Below are positions 22,957 to 31,223 of a DNA stretch of 49,437 nt, piece after piece; within the stretch, counting starts at the first letter, position 1, and the number at the start of each line of letters is the position of its first letter. The DNA is from an uncultured Pseudomonadota bacterium. Its GTDB lineage: Bacteria > Myxococcota_A > UBA796 > CAJQPC01. The position numbers and the translations under genes were made by a program. The DNA is taken from positions 1-49,437 of the forward strand of contig CAJXRZ010000043.1 of assembly GCA_913060515.1 (NCBI GenBank). Reading direction: 5' to 3'. Under the pieces are notes generated by a model. The model worked only from the letters and a program-made list of their open reading frames with translations, was not told where the DNA came from and searched no databases.

Positions 22957-23546
22957 GCCCCGTAGCTCTTGAGCAGGCGGGTGAAGGCGGCCTTGGCCAT
23001 CGACGCCGCTTGGTCGGACTCGATCAGGCGCTTTCGACAGTGGTAGCTGAGCATCAGTCCGTGAAGTTCGAAGGCGAACTGCCTCGGAGAGGTCTCTGGG
23101 GCCAAGTCTCCGTGCTCCACCGCCAAGGAGACCGCCCGCTCCAAAGTGGCTACCCAGTTGCTGGAAGCGGCCCGGACTTGATCCCGCACCGGTCCGGGGC
23201 GATCATCAAATTCGGTGGCGGTCGCGACGAAGAGGCAGCCGCCGTCGGACTGGCCGGCCCAATCCAGCCAGTTCTCCAGGAGGGCTCGCAGGCGGGCGAG
23301 GGGACGTTTGTGGGCGACAGCAGGTTGCACCACTCGCTCGATGAAGCGGGAGTGGCAGGCGTTCAGGACTTCGGTCTGCAGCCCCTGCTTGCTGCCGAAG
23401 TGGCCGAACAAGCCGGACTTGCTCAGCCCCACAGACTTGGCCAAGCTGCCGATGCTGAGGCCGTCCAAGCCCGCCTGTGCCGCCTGTTCAATGGCGACGG
23501 CGACGATCTCTTCGTGGCTGAGTGGGCGGAGTTGGGCTTGTGTCAT
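22953..23546 (-). CDS. TetR/AcrR-family transcriptional regulator
   Basis: A 197-residue regulator. The N-terminal helix-turn-helix is IVAVAIEQAAQAGLDGLSIG followed by LAKSVGLSKSGLFGHFGSKQ, close to the TetR consensus. The C-terminal ligand domain (RLRALLENWLDWAGQSDGGC, then FVATATEFDDRPGPVRDQV) resembles the TetR_C group of YjdC/AefR-like regulators. The ATG at 23546 gives the standard N-terminus (MTQAQLRPLSHEEIV); a start at 23636 would overlap the upstream gene. It lies 28 nt downstream of the giant ORF on the same strand. No operator was recognised near it, so its targets are unknown. Confidence 0.92.
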   Translation of the reverse strand: MTQAQLRPLSHEEIVAVAIEQAAQAGLDGLSIGSLAKSVGLSKSGLFGHFGSKQGLQTEVLNACHSRFIERVVQPAVAHKRPLARLRALLENWLDWAGQSDGGCLFVATATEFDDRPGPVRDQVRAASSNWVATLERAVSLAVEHGDLAPETSPRQFAFELHGLMLSYHCRKRLIESDQAASMAKAAFTRLLKSYGA

Positions 23547-23574
23547 GCGCGGTAGATACGAATTGGCCCCGCAT

Positions 23575-26500
23575 CTATTCAGCCAACTCTTCCACTTCTG
23601 GCAAGCGGCCTTCGCCAGGGTCCTCTCGCCGCTCAATCATGGTGAACTCCACGCGGCGGTTGATGCTCTCGGCGTTGGGGTCACCGTGGTCCACCAGGGG
23701 CACGTCATAGCCGTAGCCTTGGGCCGCCATTCGCTCCCTTGAAACGCCGGCATCGATGAGGTAGCGCATCACCGCTTGGGCTCGGTCCTCGGAGAGTCGG
23801 TAGTTAACTTCCTGGGTGCCGTGGTCGTTGGTGTGGCCCTCGATGAGCACCATCTCGTCGGTCTGTTCCATGAGGATCGTGGCGACTTCGTCCAGGACAG
23901 GCTGGCTCTTGCGCAGAATCTTGGCGCTGCCTTCGCGGAAGAAGATGCTCTGGGTGAGCACAATCTTGTCTCCGGCCAGCTCCGCCAAGTGCGGGCAGCC
24001 GTCGGAGTAGCGGGGGTCTTGCTCCGGGTAGATGGGCTCCTCGGGACAGGCGTCCTTCTCAAAGGTCACGCCGTCTTGGTCGCCGTCCAGCTCGGGACAG
24101 CCGTCTTCGTCCTCAAAGGTGTCGAAGGTCTCCGCTTGGTCTGGGCAGGCGTCATCCACGTCCTTGATTCCGTCACCGTCCCGGTCTGCGTCTGGGTCAA
24201 TCTCCGGGCCCACATGGTGAACCAGCACGCTGGTGGCGGGTTGAGGCCGCTGCTGCCAGCCCACGCCTACGACGATGCGGCTGGTGGCGGAGCCGGGGGC
24301 CGTGTTCAGTCCGGCGCCTACGCCCGCGGTGGCCCAGAGGCCCCCGTCCAGGTTGATGCGCGCGGTGGCCATGGCCTCGACGGGCCAGGTCTTGAAACCG
24401 GTGGACCCTTGGCTGGCCAACTCCAAGCCTAGGGCGACGTCTGGATTCAGCATCATGTGCGCTCCAAGCCCCATCAAGGGACCGGCGCCGGCCTGCAGGT
24501 TGCGTTCTGGCTCGAAGCGTCCCACCCGCGCCCCCACGTTCGCGACCCAGCCGAAGCGGCCCAGCTCCTGGTTGACGGCGATGACGCCGCCTGCGGACAG
24601 GCCAGGGTTGCCGACCATGCGGTCTTGGTTGCCGGTTGGCAGCCAGACACTGGGGGCGATGGCCACACCGGGACGAATGCCGGCCGCGGGAAGGGCCGGG
24701 ATTACTGCGCCGAAGCGGGCATCGCCCAGTGCGGCGAAGGCTCCTTGGGCAGGTCCCACGCCATAGAGGTGCACAGGAAGGGTGGCCTCCAAGCGCAGGT
24801 AGCGCATCGGCGCGCCGCTCACGACCACGTTGGCGGTGGCCAGGTTCGCCAGGACCGGAGCCCTGCCGTTGGGGAAGACCTCCACCAGGGGACGCACGGC
24901 GTTGTCGGCGATGATCGCCACGTCGTACTCACCAGCCAGGGGCTGGGACGGAGTCAGCAAACGCGTTGAGGCGCGCAGGTCACCCGTGGTGCCCAGAATT
25001 TGGTAGCCGTGGGCGTCTACACCGGCCGCCTGCGTCGACTTGGGGGCAAGGACCAAGCCGAGGGCCAGGATGCAGGCCAGGACCAGTCCTGTGGCCTTGG
25101 GGGAGTTCTTCCTCCGGCGTCTGCGACTGATCAGTGGCAGGCCGAAGAGCAGGCCCATCCAGCGCAGGTCTCCGCCACCGCATCCGCCGCCGGCCAAGTC
25201 TCCGGTGTAGTCCACAAAGTCTGGGACCCCATCAAAGTCCCGGTCCTCGATGCCTTCTTCGGCGTCGGGGTAGCCGTCGTTGTCGGAGTCCAAGTCTCTG
25301 GAGTTGGGCAAGCCGTCCCCGTCCACGTCGAAGTTGCGCACCCCGTCCCCGTCCACGTCTTGGGTGTTCTCCTTGAGGCTGGGGATACCGTCGCCGTCGT
25401 CGTCCTCGTCAAAGACGTCCAGGATGCCGTCCAGGTCGGTGTCGAAGGGCTCGGCCCAGCTCGGGCCAATCTCCCAACCGTCGGGCATGCCGTCGGCGTC
25501 CATGTCTTCGTTCAGGGGGTCACTGCCGACCTGCCACTCGGCCCAGTCGATGGCCCCGTCCTTGTCCCGGTCGGCGTCCTCGGTCCAGCCATCGCAGTCG
25601 TCGTCCAGGTGATTGCGCAGCTCTTCAGCGCCCGGGTAGGCCTCGGGCCGGTAGTCATCGCAGTCCTCGCCGCCAAAGGCGTCGCTCTGGAAGCCGTCTG
25701 CGTCGCGGTCGAAGTCGTCGTCACCGGCGCAGTCTTGGTCCTTGCCGTCGTACCAGGTCTCCCAGCTCCCAGGGAAGCTTGTGGCGTCTGAGTCGTCGCA
25801 GTCGGTGCCGCCATGGGCGTCGCTCTGCCAGGTGTCCTTGTCCGCGTCGTAGTCGTCGTCCTGCGCGCAGTCCTGGTCCACGCCGTCGTACCAGATCTCA
25901 GGCGCCAGGGGGTGGATGCTGGGATCCTGGTCATCACAGTCGCCGCCGCCGGCAAAGTCGGCCTCGAAGCCGTCGCGGTCCGCGTCGTAGTCCGGGGCCC
26001 CATCGCAGTCTTGGTCCACGCCGTCGTAGGGGGTGTCTGCAGCGCCAGGGTTGATGCTGGCGTCGGTGTCGACACAGTCCAAGCCGCCTGCTGCACGCCC
26101 ATCCCAGCCATCGCCGTCCACATCGGTCAAGTCGCTGCCGTCGCAGTCCTGGTCCATCCCGTCGTAGGGCACCTCGGTCGCCACGGGGTTGATGCGTGGG
26201 TCCTGGTCGAAGCAGTCCTGTCCGCCGTGGAAGTCGGCGTCGTAGCCGTCATAGTCCGCGTCGTAGTCCGAGAGGGCATCGCAGTTCTGGTCCACATCGT
26301 CGTACCAGATCTCGATGCGAGAGGGGTTGATCGCTGGGTCCTCATCGTCGCAGTCGCTGCCGCTGTAGCGGGCATCGTCAAACAGGTCGGCGTCCGCGTC
26401 GTAGTCCGAGGCGCCATCGCAGTCTTGGTCGACCCCGTCGTACCAGAGCTCCGTGGCCCCAGGGAAGACCGCCTGGTTCTCGTCGTCGCAATCATCTACG

Positions 26501-28758
26501 TCGCCGTCAAAGCCGTCTCCGTCCACGTCGGTCAGATCGTAGCCATCGCAGTCTTGATCCACGCCGTCGTAGGGGGTCTCGGTGGCCCCTGGGTAGATGC
26601 TCGCGTCGTCGTCGTCGCAGTCCTGGGTGTCGTACCAGCCGTCCCCATCCGTGTCGGCGACCGCTGCGTACTCTCCGCCATACACGCCGATGTCGGAGCG
26701 GCTTCCGTCTACGTCAAAGCGTGTGGGGTCGCCGGTGTCCAGGCAGAGGGAGGTGGGGTTGAGGTGCAGATCGTCGTTGCTCCAGTTCCCGTCGGCGGTC
26801 CAGGCCACCAGGTCCGGGTCGGTCGCGGGCAGGTTTCCAGCAGTGCTGGTGTCCAGGCCAAAGCTGTTGGCGTCGTCCTGGGTGACGTTGTCCTTGAAGG
26901 CGTTGTAGGAGAAGGCGCTGGCGCCGGTTCCGTCCTCGTAGATGGCACCCCCGCGGGAGGCCTGAACGAAGAGGTTGTTGACGACCTCTGCGCTGCCGGA
27001 GGCGATGCGGAGGTGTCCACCCGCGCTGGTCTTGGCCTTGTTCGCCATAAAGGCGTTGTTGACGATCTCGGTGTCCGCTCCGCCGCTCACGTAGAGCCCG
27101 CCGCCCTGTGCTGCATCATTCTCGGCGAAGCTGTTGTTGGTCCAGGAGGCCGTATCGGTGGTGTCTTGTTCCAGGGCTCCACCGCCCTGGTCCGTCGCCG
27201 TGTTGTAGAAAAACAGGGTCTGTCGCACCGCCAGCGAGGCCACCTCGTTCAACCAGAGACCAGCGCCGTCCTGTGCCGTGTTCTTGCGCACATCGCAGGC
27301 CAACAGGCTGACCTCGTCTGCGCCGTCGATGTAGAGACCACCGCCCTCGTCTTTTGCGCTGTTCTTGCGCAGCTCGACGTTGCTCAGGGAGAAGTCAGCA
27401 CCTGTCCCATCGGCTGCGATTCCACCCCCATCCCCACCTGCGCTGTTGGAGGTGAAGCTCAGGTCCACACCCGCCAGAGCCACCGCGCCGCTGAGGTAGA
27501 CCGCGCCGCCGTCGGTTCCCGCAGTGTTGGAGTCAAAGGACGCCCCGTCCATCTCCAGGGTTCCGCTGCCACCGTCCACATAGATCGCGCCGCCGGCGCC
27601 GCCGGCGAGCTGGTTGATGAAGCTGGTGTCTTCCAAGCTGATGCCGTCGACCAGATAGAGCGCACCGCCCTCTCCGCTCGCCTCATTGCCGTCGAAGACG
27701 CTCTCGTCGTCGCTGAAGTCGGTTCCCGAGACCGCGTACACCGCGCCGCCGTCGCTGCCCGCCACATTGGAGTCAAAGGAGCAGCCAAAGCAGTCCGCGG
27801 TCGCGGCACCTTCCAGGTACAAGGCGCCGCCTTGCTTGTCTGACTCCCCGCCGCTCAGAGTGACGCCGTCCATGCTGAGGGTGGCGGCGTCCAGGAAAAT
27901 GTGCGCGCCACGGCCGGCCCCATTGTCCGAGAACTCCGTGCCAGTGAAGTCCAGCTGGGAGCCGCTGTCGGCGTAGATCCCGCCGCCATCTGAACGCGTA
28001 GAGACGTTGTCCTGGCAGTCGGTGATCGCCCCGTCAATCCAGGTGATCTGGCTGTAGTCCTCGATGTACAGGCCAGTCCCGTAGCTGTCGTTCCGAGCCC
28101 CATCGATCTCCACGTCGATGGCGGAGAGCACCACGGAATTCAGGTACATGCCCGCTCCTCGGCGCAGCGCCGAGGCATCGTTGATGCTGACCGTATCCAG
28201 GATCAGCGTGCTGCTGTCGGCGTAGATCCCGCCGCCCTGTCCCCCGGCATCTGGGCTGTCCAAGGTGACCTGGGTCAAGGTGACCTCGGCGCCGCCCACG
28301 ATGTAGAAACCTGCTCCCCAAATCGCGGCCGGTGCGTCCGCTTCGATGTCGGTGAAGGAGGGACTGCCTCCGTCCACATAGGCGACCCCGCCTTTGAGTG
28401 AGCCCACGTCCAAGTTCTCCAGCTCGATCCCGGAGATGCTCGGGCTTCCGCCTTCGATGTAAAAGCCACGGGCCGCGCCGGCGTCGATGAGCAGGTCTTG
28501 CACGCTGCCCGCCTCGCCGTCGTCGAAGCGGAAGGCAAAGGCCCCGGTCGGTTCGATGATGGTGCTGGACCCGGAGCCGATGATCTCCAGGTCTTTGCCG
28601 GCCAAATCGACGGACTCCACGTAGGTGCCAGCGTCGACAAGGATGGTGTCCCCGTCGCTGGCAGCAGCGATCGCAGAGCCGATGCTGCTGTAGCTGGCTG
28701 TGGCGCCTACGTTGAGGGTTGCAGCGCTCGCGGCGATGGGCAGAAGAAGAAGAAGCAT
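23575..28758 (-). CDS. 1727-residue beta-helix/MopE surface protein fused in frame to an OmpA-family protein
   Basis: An uncharged signal peptide (MLLLLLPIAASA) leads into a long right-handed beta-helix (residues of about 20-690) with repeated GGAxYxxGG and FxxNxAxxxGGA motifs, ending DGSRSDIGVYGG. Eight MopE-like repeats follow to about 1090 (YDGVDQDCDG type), then thrombospondin type 3-like Asp repeats to about 1187. Residues 1190-1217 look like a C-terminal sorting tail (GGGCGGG, hydrophobic stretch, RRRRRK). This is followed at once by a second signal-peptide-like segment ending at about 1245 (KSTQAA). The rest is a barrel-like region, more Asp repeats (DADRDGDGIKDVDDACPD), and a C-terminal OmpA peptidoglycan-binding domain (VLIEGHTNDHGTQEVNYRLS, then RAQAVMRYLIDAGVSRERMA). 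No stop or start codon separates the halves. It may be processed into two proteins. Confidence 0.88.
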   Translation of the reverse strand: MLLLLLPIAASAATLNVGATASYSSIGSAIAAASDGDTILVDAGTYVESVDLAGKDLEIIGSGSSTIIEPTGAFAFRFDDGEAGSVQDLLIDAGAARGFYIEGGSPSISGIELENLDVGSLKGGVAYVDGGSPSFTDIEADAPAAIWGAGFYIVGGAEVTLTQVTLDSPDAGGQGGGIYADSSTLILDTVSINDASALRRGAGMYLNSVVLSAIDVEIDGARNDSYGTGLYIEDYSQITWIDGAITDCQDNVSTRSDGGGIYADSGSQLDFTGTEFSDNGAGRGAHIFLDAATLSMDGVTLSGGESDKQGGALYLEGAATADCFGCSFDSNVAGSDGGAVYAVSGTDFSDDESVFDGNEASGEGGALYLVDGISLEDTSFINQLAGGAGGAIYVDGGSGTLEMDGASFDSNTAGTDGGAVYLSGAVALAGVDLSFTSNSAGGDGGGIAADGTGADFSLSNVELRKNSAKDEGGGLYIDGADEVSLLACDVRKNTAQDGAGLWLNEVASLAVRQTLFFYNTATDQGGGALEQDTTDTASWTNNSFAENDAAQGGGLYVSGGADTEIVNNAFMANKAKTSAGGHLRIASGSAEVVNNLFVQASRGGAIYEDGTGASAFSYNAFKDNVTQDDANSFGLDTSTAGNLPATDPDLVAWTADGNWSNDDLHLNPTSLCLDTGDPTRFDVDGSRSDIGVYGGEYAAVADTDGDGWYDTQDCDDDDASIYPGATETPYDGVDQDCDGYDLTDVDGDGFDGDVDDCDDENQAVFPGATELWYDGVDQDCDGASDYDADADLFDDARYSGSDCDDEDPAINPSRIEIWYDDVDQNCDALSDYDADYDGYDADFHGGQDCFDQDPRINPVATEVPYDGMDQDCDGSDLTDVDGDGWDGRAAGGLDCVDTDASINPGAADTPYDGVDQDCDGAPDYDADRDGFEADFAGGGDCDDQDPSIHPLAPEIWYDGVDQDCAQDDDYDADKDTWQSDAHGGTDCDDSDATSFPGSWETWYDGKDQDCAGDDDFDRDADGFQSDAFGGEDCDDYRPEAYPGAEELRNHLDDDCDGWTEDADRDKDGAIDWAEWQVGSDPLNEDMDADGMPDGWEIGPSWAEPFDTDLDGILDVFDEDDDGDGIPSLKENTQDVDGDGVRNFDVDGDGLPNSRDLDSDNDGYPDAEEGIEDRDFDGVPDFVDYTGDLAGGGCGGGDLRWMGLLFGLPLISRRRRRKNSPKATGLVLACILALGLVLAPKSTQAAGVDAHGYQILGTTGDLRASTRLLTPSQPLAGEYDVAIIADNAVRPLVEVFPNGRAPVLANLATANVVVSGAPMRYLRLEATLPVHLYGVGPAQGAFAALGDARFGAVIPALPAAGIRPGVAIAPSVWLPTGNQDRMVGNPGLSAGGVIAVNQELGRFGWVANVGARVGRFEPERNLQAGAGPLMGLGAHMMLNPDVALGLELASQGSTGFKTWPVEAMATARINLDGGLWATAGVGAGLNTAPGSATSRIVVGVGWQQRPQPATSVLVHHVGPEIDPDADRDGDGIKDVDDACPDQAETFDTFEDEDGCPELDGDQDGVTFEKDACPEEPIYPEQDPRYSDGCPHLAELAGDKIVLTQSIFFREGSAKILRKSQPVLDEVATILMEQTDEMVLIEGHTNDHGTQEVNYRLSEDRAQAVMRYLIDAGVSRERMAAQGYGYDVPLVDHGDPNAESINRRVEFTMIERREDPGEGRLPEVEELAE
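25024..25191 (-). other. Internal sorting-like tail plus second signal peptide (residues 1190-1245)
   Basis: GGGCGGGDLRWMGLLFGLPL then ISRRRRRK resembles MYXO-CTERM/GlyGly-CTERM anchors: Gly/Cys motif, membrane helix, Arg cluster. Directly after it NSPKATGLVLACILALGLVL and APKSTQAA form a normal Sec signal with an AXA-like site. No ATG, GTG or TTG start lies in frame at the junction. Confidence 0.75.
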
Positions 28759-28810
28759 GGCTTCCGCATCGGACGCCGGGGCTCACCCTTTACAGGGAAG
28801 CGCTCATCCC

Positions 28811-29725
28811 TCAGAGATCGACGATCAGATCGTCTCCGAATGCCCGCACGATGGAGCCGCGCAGCCTCTCTTTGATGCTCTTCTCCATCTGACCCACGCG
28901 CTGCTTGGAGACCCCAAAGTCATCGCCCAGAGCGGAGAGTGGCTCGGGGTCGTCGGTCATGAGACGGCGCTGCCAGATGTCCAACTCCCGGCCTTCCAGC
29001 TCGCTGCCGAAGCGCTGCAGGTGATCCTGGAGCAGGCTACCGATCTCGGATCGGGCGGCGTTGCTCTCGGGGCTGGGCCGAGCGGGCTCGCTCACCGTCT
29101 CGGACAAGCTGCGGCCCTCGGCGCCGACCGGAGCATCCAAGTTCAGAATGGGGCTGTCCAGGTGGCCTGCAATCAGGGCAATCTCTTCTTCTGGAATGCC
29201 GGTTCTCTCCGCGATGCGAGCGGTCGAGGGGTCAATGCCCTGGGAGCTGAGCTCTTGCCGCTCCTTCTGGAGTTGGAAGAACATGCGCCGACCCGCGCGG
29301 CTCCCGCCCACGCGAATCAAGGACCAGTTGTCCAGGAGAAAGCGCAGGATCATGGCCCGGATCCAGTAGCGGGCGTAGGTGGAGAAGCGCACGCTGCGGT
29401 AGGGGTCGTAGCGCTGTAGCGCCTCGATCAGGCCGACGTTTCCTTCTTGGACCAGGTCCAGCAGGTTCGTCCACTGGCGCTGGAAGGTGTAGGCGACCTT
29501 GACGACCAGGCGAAGGTGGCTGCCAATGAGCCGGTCGCGTGCGACGGGATCGCCGTTCTCGTGCCACTTGGTGGCGAACTCGTGTTCCTCCTCTTCGGTG
29601 AGGAGGGGGGTGGATCGGACCTGGCGGAGGTAGTTCTGCCAGGGATCACCGCCGCTGCGTCGTGCAGGGAGCTGCTTCTTGACCGGAACGAGGGCGTTCT
29701 GGCTTTGATCGAGCGCACTACTCAT
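28811..29725 (-). CDS. RpoH-like sigma-70 family factor
   Basis: A 304-residue sigma factor of the RpoH (sigma-32) type. Region 2 contains LIGSHLRLVVKVAYTFQRQW, NLLDLVQEGNVGLIEALQRY and FSTYARYWIRAMILRFLLDN. Just after it, SRAGRRMFFQLQKERQEL matches the RpoH box (QRKLFFNLR in E. coli). Region 4 is DPEPLSALGDDFGVSKQRVG followed by QMEKSIKERLRGS. It should direct heat-shock or protein-stress transcription. The ATG at 29725 was chosen (AAGGGA upstream); one at 29749 would overlap the preceding gene. It lies 13 nt after the fatty-acid-hydroxylase gene, so the two are probably co-transcribed. A second RpoH-type factor elsewhere in the genome cannot be excluded. Confidence 0.92.
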   Translation of the reverse strand: MSSALDQSQNALVPVKKQLPARRSGGDPWQNYLRQVRSTPLLTEEEEHEFATKWHENGDPVARDRLIGSHLRLVVKVAYTFQRQWTNLLDLVQEGNVGLIEALQRYDPYRSVRFSTYARYWIRAMILRFLLDNWSLIRVGGSRAGRRMFFQLQKERQELSSQGIDPSTARIAERTGIPEEEIALIAGHLDSPILNLDAPVGAEGRSLSETVSEPARPSPESNAARSEIGSLLQDHLQRFGSELEGRELDIWQRRLMTDDPEPLSALGDDFGVSKQRVGQMEKSIKERLRGSIVRAFGDDLIVDL

Positions 29726-29738
29726 CGATTGGGTCCCT

Positions 29739-30257
29739 TCAGGCTGCAATATCGTCGCGTTTTGGGTCCTGACCCTGTGCGGTCAGGTAGGAGGAGCGGG
29801 TCCCCATCAGCTTGTCGAACCACTCACCCGTCACGCACCAGTTGGCGTCTTGGTTCGGGGCCATGTGGTGGTCATAGTGCCAAGGCAGGTGCTGCTTGCA
29901 CCACGCCACGTCTACGTGACTGCGGTGATGCAGGTAGATGTAACGGGCTCCGTGCACCACGAGGACCAAAAAGGCGGGCCAAGAGAGCAGCGCCAAGGGC
30001 AAGTGGAGCAAGGTCGCGCACACGATTCCGCCGAACTCTCTGGTTCGAGGGCTCCAGCGCAGTCCGGACTCGAGGTAGTCCGGGTCCGCCATGTTGGCCC
30101 GTCGGCACGCGCCGTGGTGCTCAACGTAGTGGAAAGCGAAGGGTGAGCCACGCTTTTTGCCGAGCCCATGGAAGAGGAAGCGGTGTACGCCCCACTCCAT
30201 GGCGGTGGCGTACAAGTAGGCGAGAACCATGGCTACGGCGTGCACAAGGACGGCCAA
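29739..30257 (-). CDS. Fatty acid hydroxylase/sterol desaturase-fold membrane di-iron enzyme
   Basis: A 172-residue integral membrane enzyme with clustered His motifs that bind two irons: HRFLFH, HYVEHH, HHRSHVD and HYDHH. Hydrophobic stretches AVLVHAVAMVLAYLYATAME and LLHLPLALLSWPAFLVLVVH flank them. The superfamily hydroxylates or desaturates lipids, fatty acids or carotenoids with O2; which substrate is used here is unknown. TTG at 30257 was preferred because AGGAGG (30263-30268) lies 5 nt before it; an earlier in-frame TTG at 30320 has no ribosome site. It precedes the RpoH-like gene by 13 nt, linking membrane-lipid change to stress control by position. Confidence 0.85.
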   Translation of the reverse strand: MAVLVHAVAMVLAYLYATAMEWGVHRFLFHGLGKKRGSPFAFHYVEHHGACRRANMADPDYLESGLRWSPRTREFGGIVCATLLHLPLALLSWPAFLVLVVHGARYIYLHHRSHVDVAWCKQHLPWHYDHHMAPNQDANWCVTGEWFDKLMGTRSSYLTAQGQDPKRDDIAA

Positions 30258-30316
30258 TCGAACCTCCTGCTGCCAGAACGGTAAGACAAATGTCGTGTGC
30301 GTCAAGCGATTCGAGC

Positions 30317-30360
30317 ACAATGCCTGATCAGGAAGCGATTGGGGGCCTGATCAGCATTGT
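30317..30360. repeat. Long inverted repeat with TGATCA cores
   Basis: ACAATGCCTGATCAGG (30317-30332) and CCTGATCAGCATTGT (30346-30360) are reverse complements over 15 bp apart from one extra C, with a 13-nt loop. CCTGATCAGG is itself a perfect palindrome, and GATCAGGC recurs at 30365. It lies between the WGR gene stop and the hydroxylase gene start on the minus strand. No T-run follows, so it is as likely an operator pair as a terminator. Confidence 0.6.
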
Positions 30361-30372
30361 AGGCGATCAGGC

Positions 30373-31080
30373 TCAGCCCTCGGCGTACACGATGTAGCCG
30401 CCGACCTTGGCAGCCTTTTTGTGCCATGCGACCCACTCATCGACCCAAGTCTGCTGACCTGGGCTGGCCTTGTGGCGCTTGGGAATCACACCACCGACCT
30501 GCTCTGCGATGAGCTTGCACTCCTCGGGGGTCACCACCCAGTGGCTGCCCTCCAGGTACTTCCAGCCGGCAGCCTGCAAGGAGCCCGGCCAGTCGGTGCG
30601 GTCTCCCTCGGAGAGACGCAGCCAGTTGGTCTCCCAAGCCTCGTACTGCTCGTCCTCTGGCTCGGGGACCGCGTCCAAGCCAGCACGGCGAGCAGCTCGC
30701 CTGTCCCAGCGGGTCAGGTCCTTGCCCTTGGCGTAGCGGTCGATGAGACCGATCTCGATCATGCGCCAGACCATGTACCGGAAGGCCTTTGGCTTGACCA
30801 AGAAGCTGGCCTCGTCGTCGAGGGTGACCAGCTCCAGGGTGCGATCCGGCAAGGGCTGGACCGACTCGGTCGCCTTGTGGACTTCGTCGTAGCCACCGCG
30901 GATCTTCTGGCGAATCAGGCGGTCGTACTCCTGTTCGGCAACCATGAAGTCCTTGCAGATCTTCTTCTTCTGCTTGCCCTCGGACCCGATCTTGCCCCAG
31001 TGGGTGACCAGGACCTCTCGCTCACGGGCGATGGCCCAAAACTTGGCAGCGTTCTTCTCGATCAACTCGAAGCGGCGCAC
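30373..31080 (-). CDS. WGR-domain protein
   Basis: A 235-residue soluble protein. Residues of about 1-75 form a WGR domain: RRFELIEKNAAKFWAIARER, then VTHWGKIGSEGKQKKKICKD and YDRLIRQKIRGGYDEV. The name motif is WGK here. WGR domains occur in PARPs, where they bind DNA ends, and in many bacterial proteins, including MolR-like ones, where the role is less clear. The C-terminal two thirds (FRYMVWRMIEIGLIDRYAKG, then WVVTPEECKLIAEQVGG) are unrecognised. The GTG at 31080 with GGGAG upstream gives the usual N-terminus; a GTG at 31131 is possible. No partner gene is apparent. Confidence 0.8.
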   Translation of the reverse strand: MRRFELIEKNAAKFWAIAREREVLVTHWGKIGSEGKQKKKICKDFMVAEQEYDRLIRQKIRGGYDEVHKATESVQPLPDRTLELVTLDDEASFLVKPKAFRYMVWRMIEIGLIDRYAKGKDLTRWDRRAARRAGLDAVPEPEDEQYEAWETNWLRLSEGDRTDWPGSLQAAGWKYLEGSHWVVTPEECKLIAEQVGGVIPKRHKASPGQQTWVDEWVAWHKKAAKVGGYIVYAEG

Positions 31081-31223
31081 GCGCTCTCCCGGACTCGACG
31101 TTGTGACCCGGCCGTGTTCGGTCAGGTGCACGCGGTCTGAGAGACCCGAGCAGCCCGGCCAAGGGCCGCGTCTAGGGGGTGCTCTTTAGCCGGTCTTCGG
31201 CCCAAGGCAAGTTCCCGAAGCCG

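Noticed and set aside
25813-27843. Long plus-strand open frame of about 676 codons, Val-rich, opposite the MopE/beta-helix gene
   Set aside because: It is an antisense shadow: GAC/GGC/GCC-rich codons of the Asp-rich repeats rarely give stops on the other strand. No motif, ribosome site or conserved domain is present.
30363-30400. Restriction-modification or defence island around the WGR gene
   Set aside because: WGR domains occur in many contexts, and no methylase, nuclease, helicase or mobile-element gene accompanies it.
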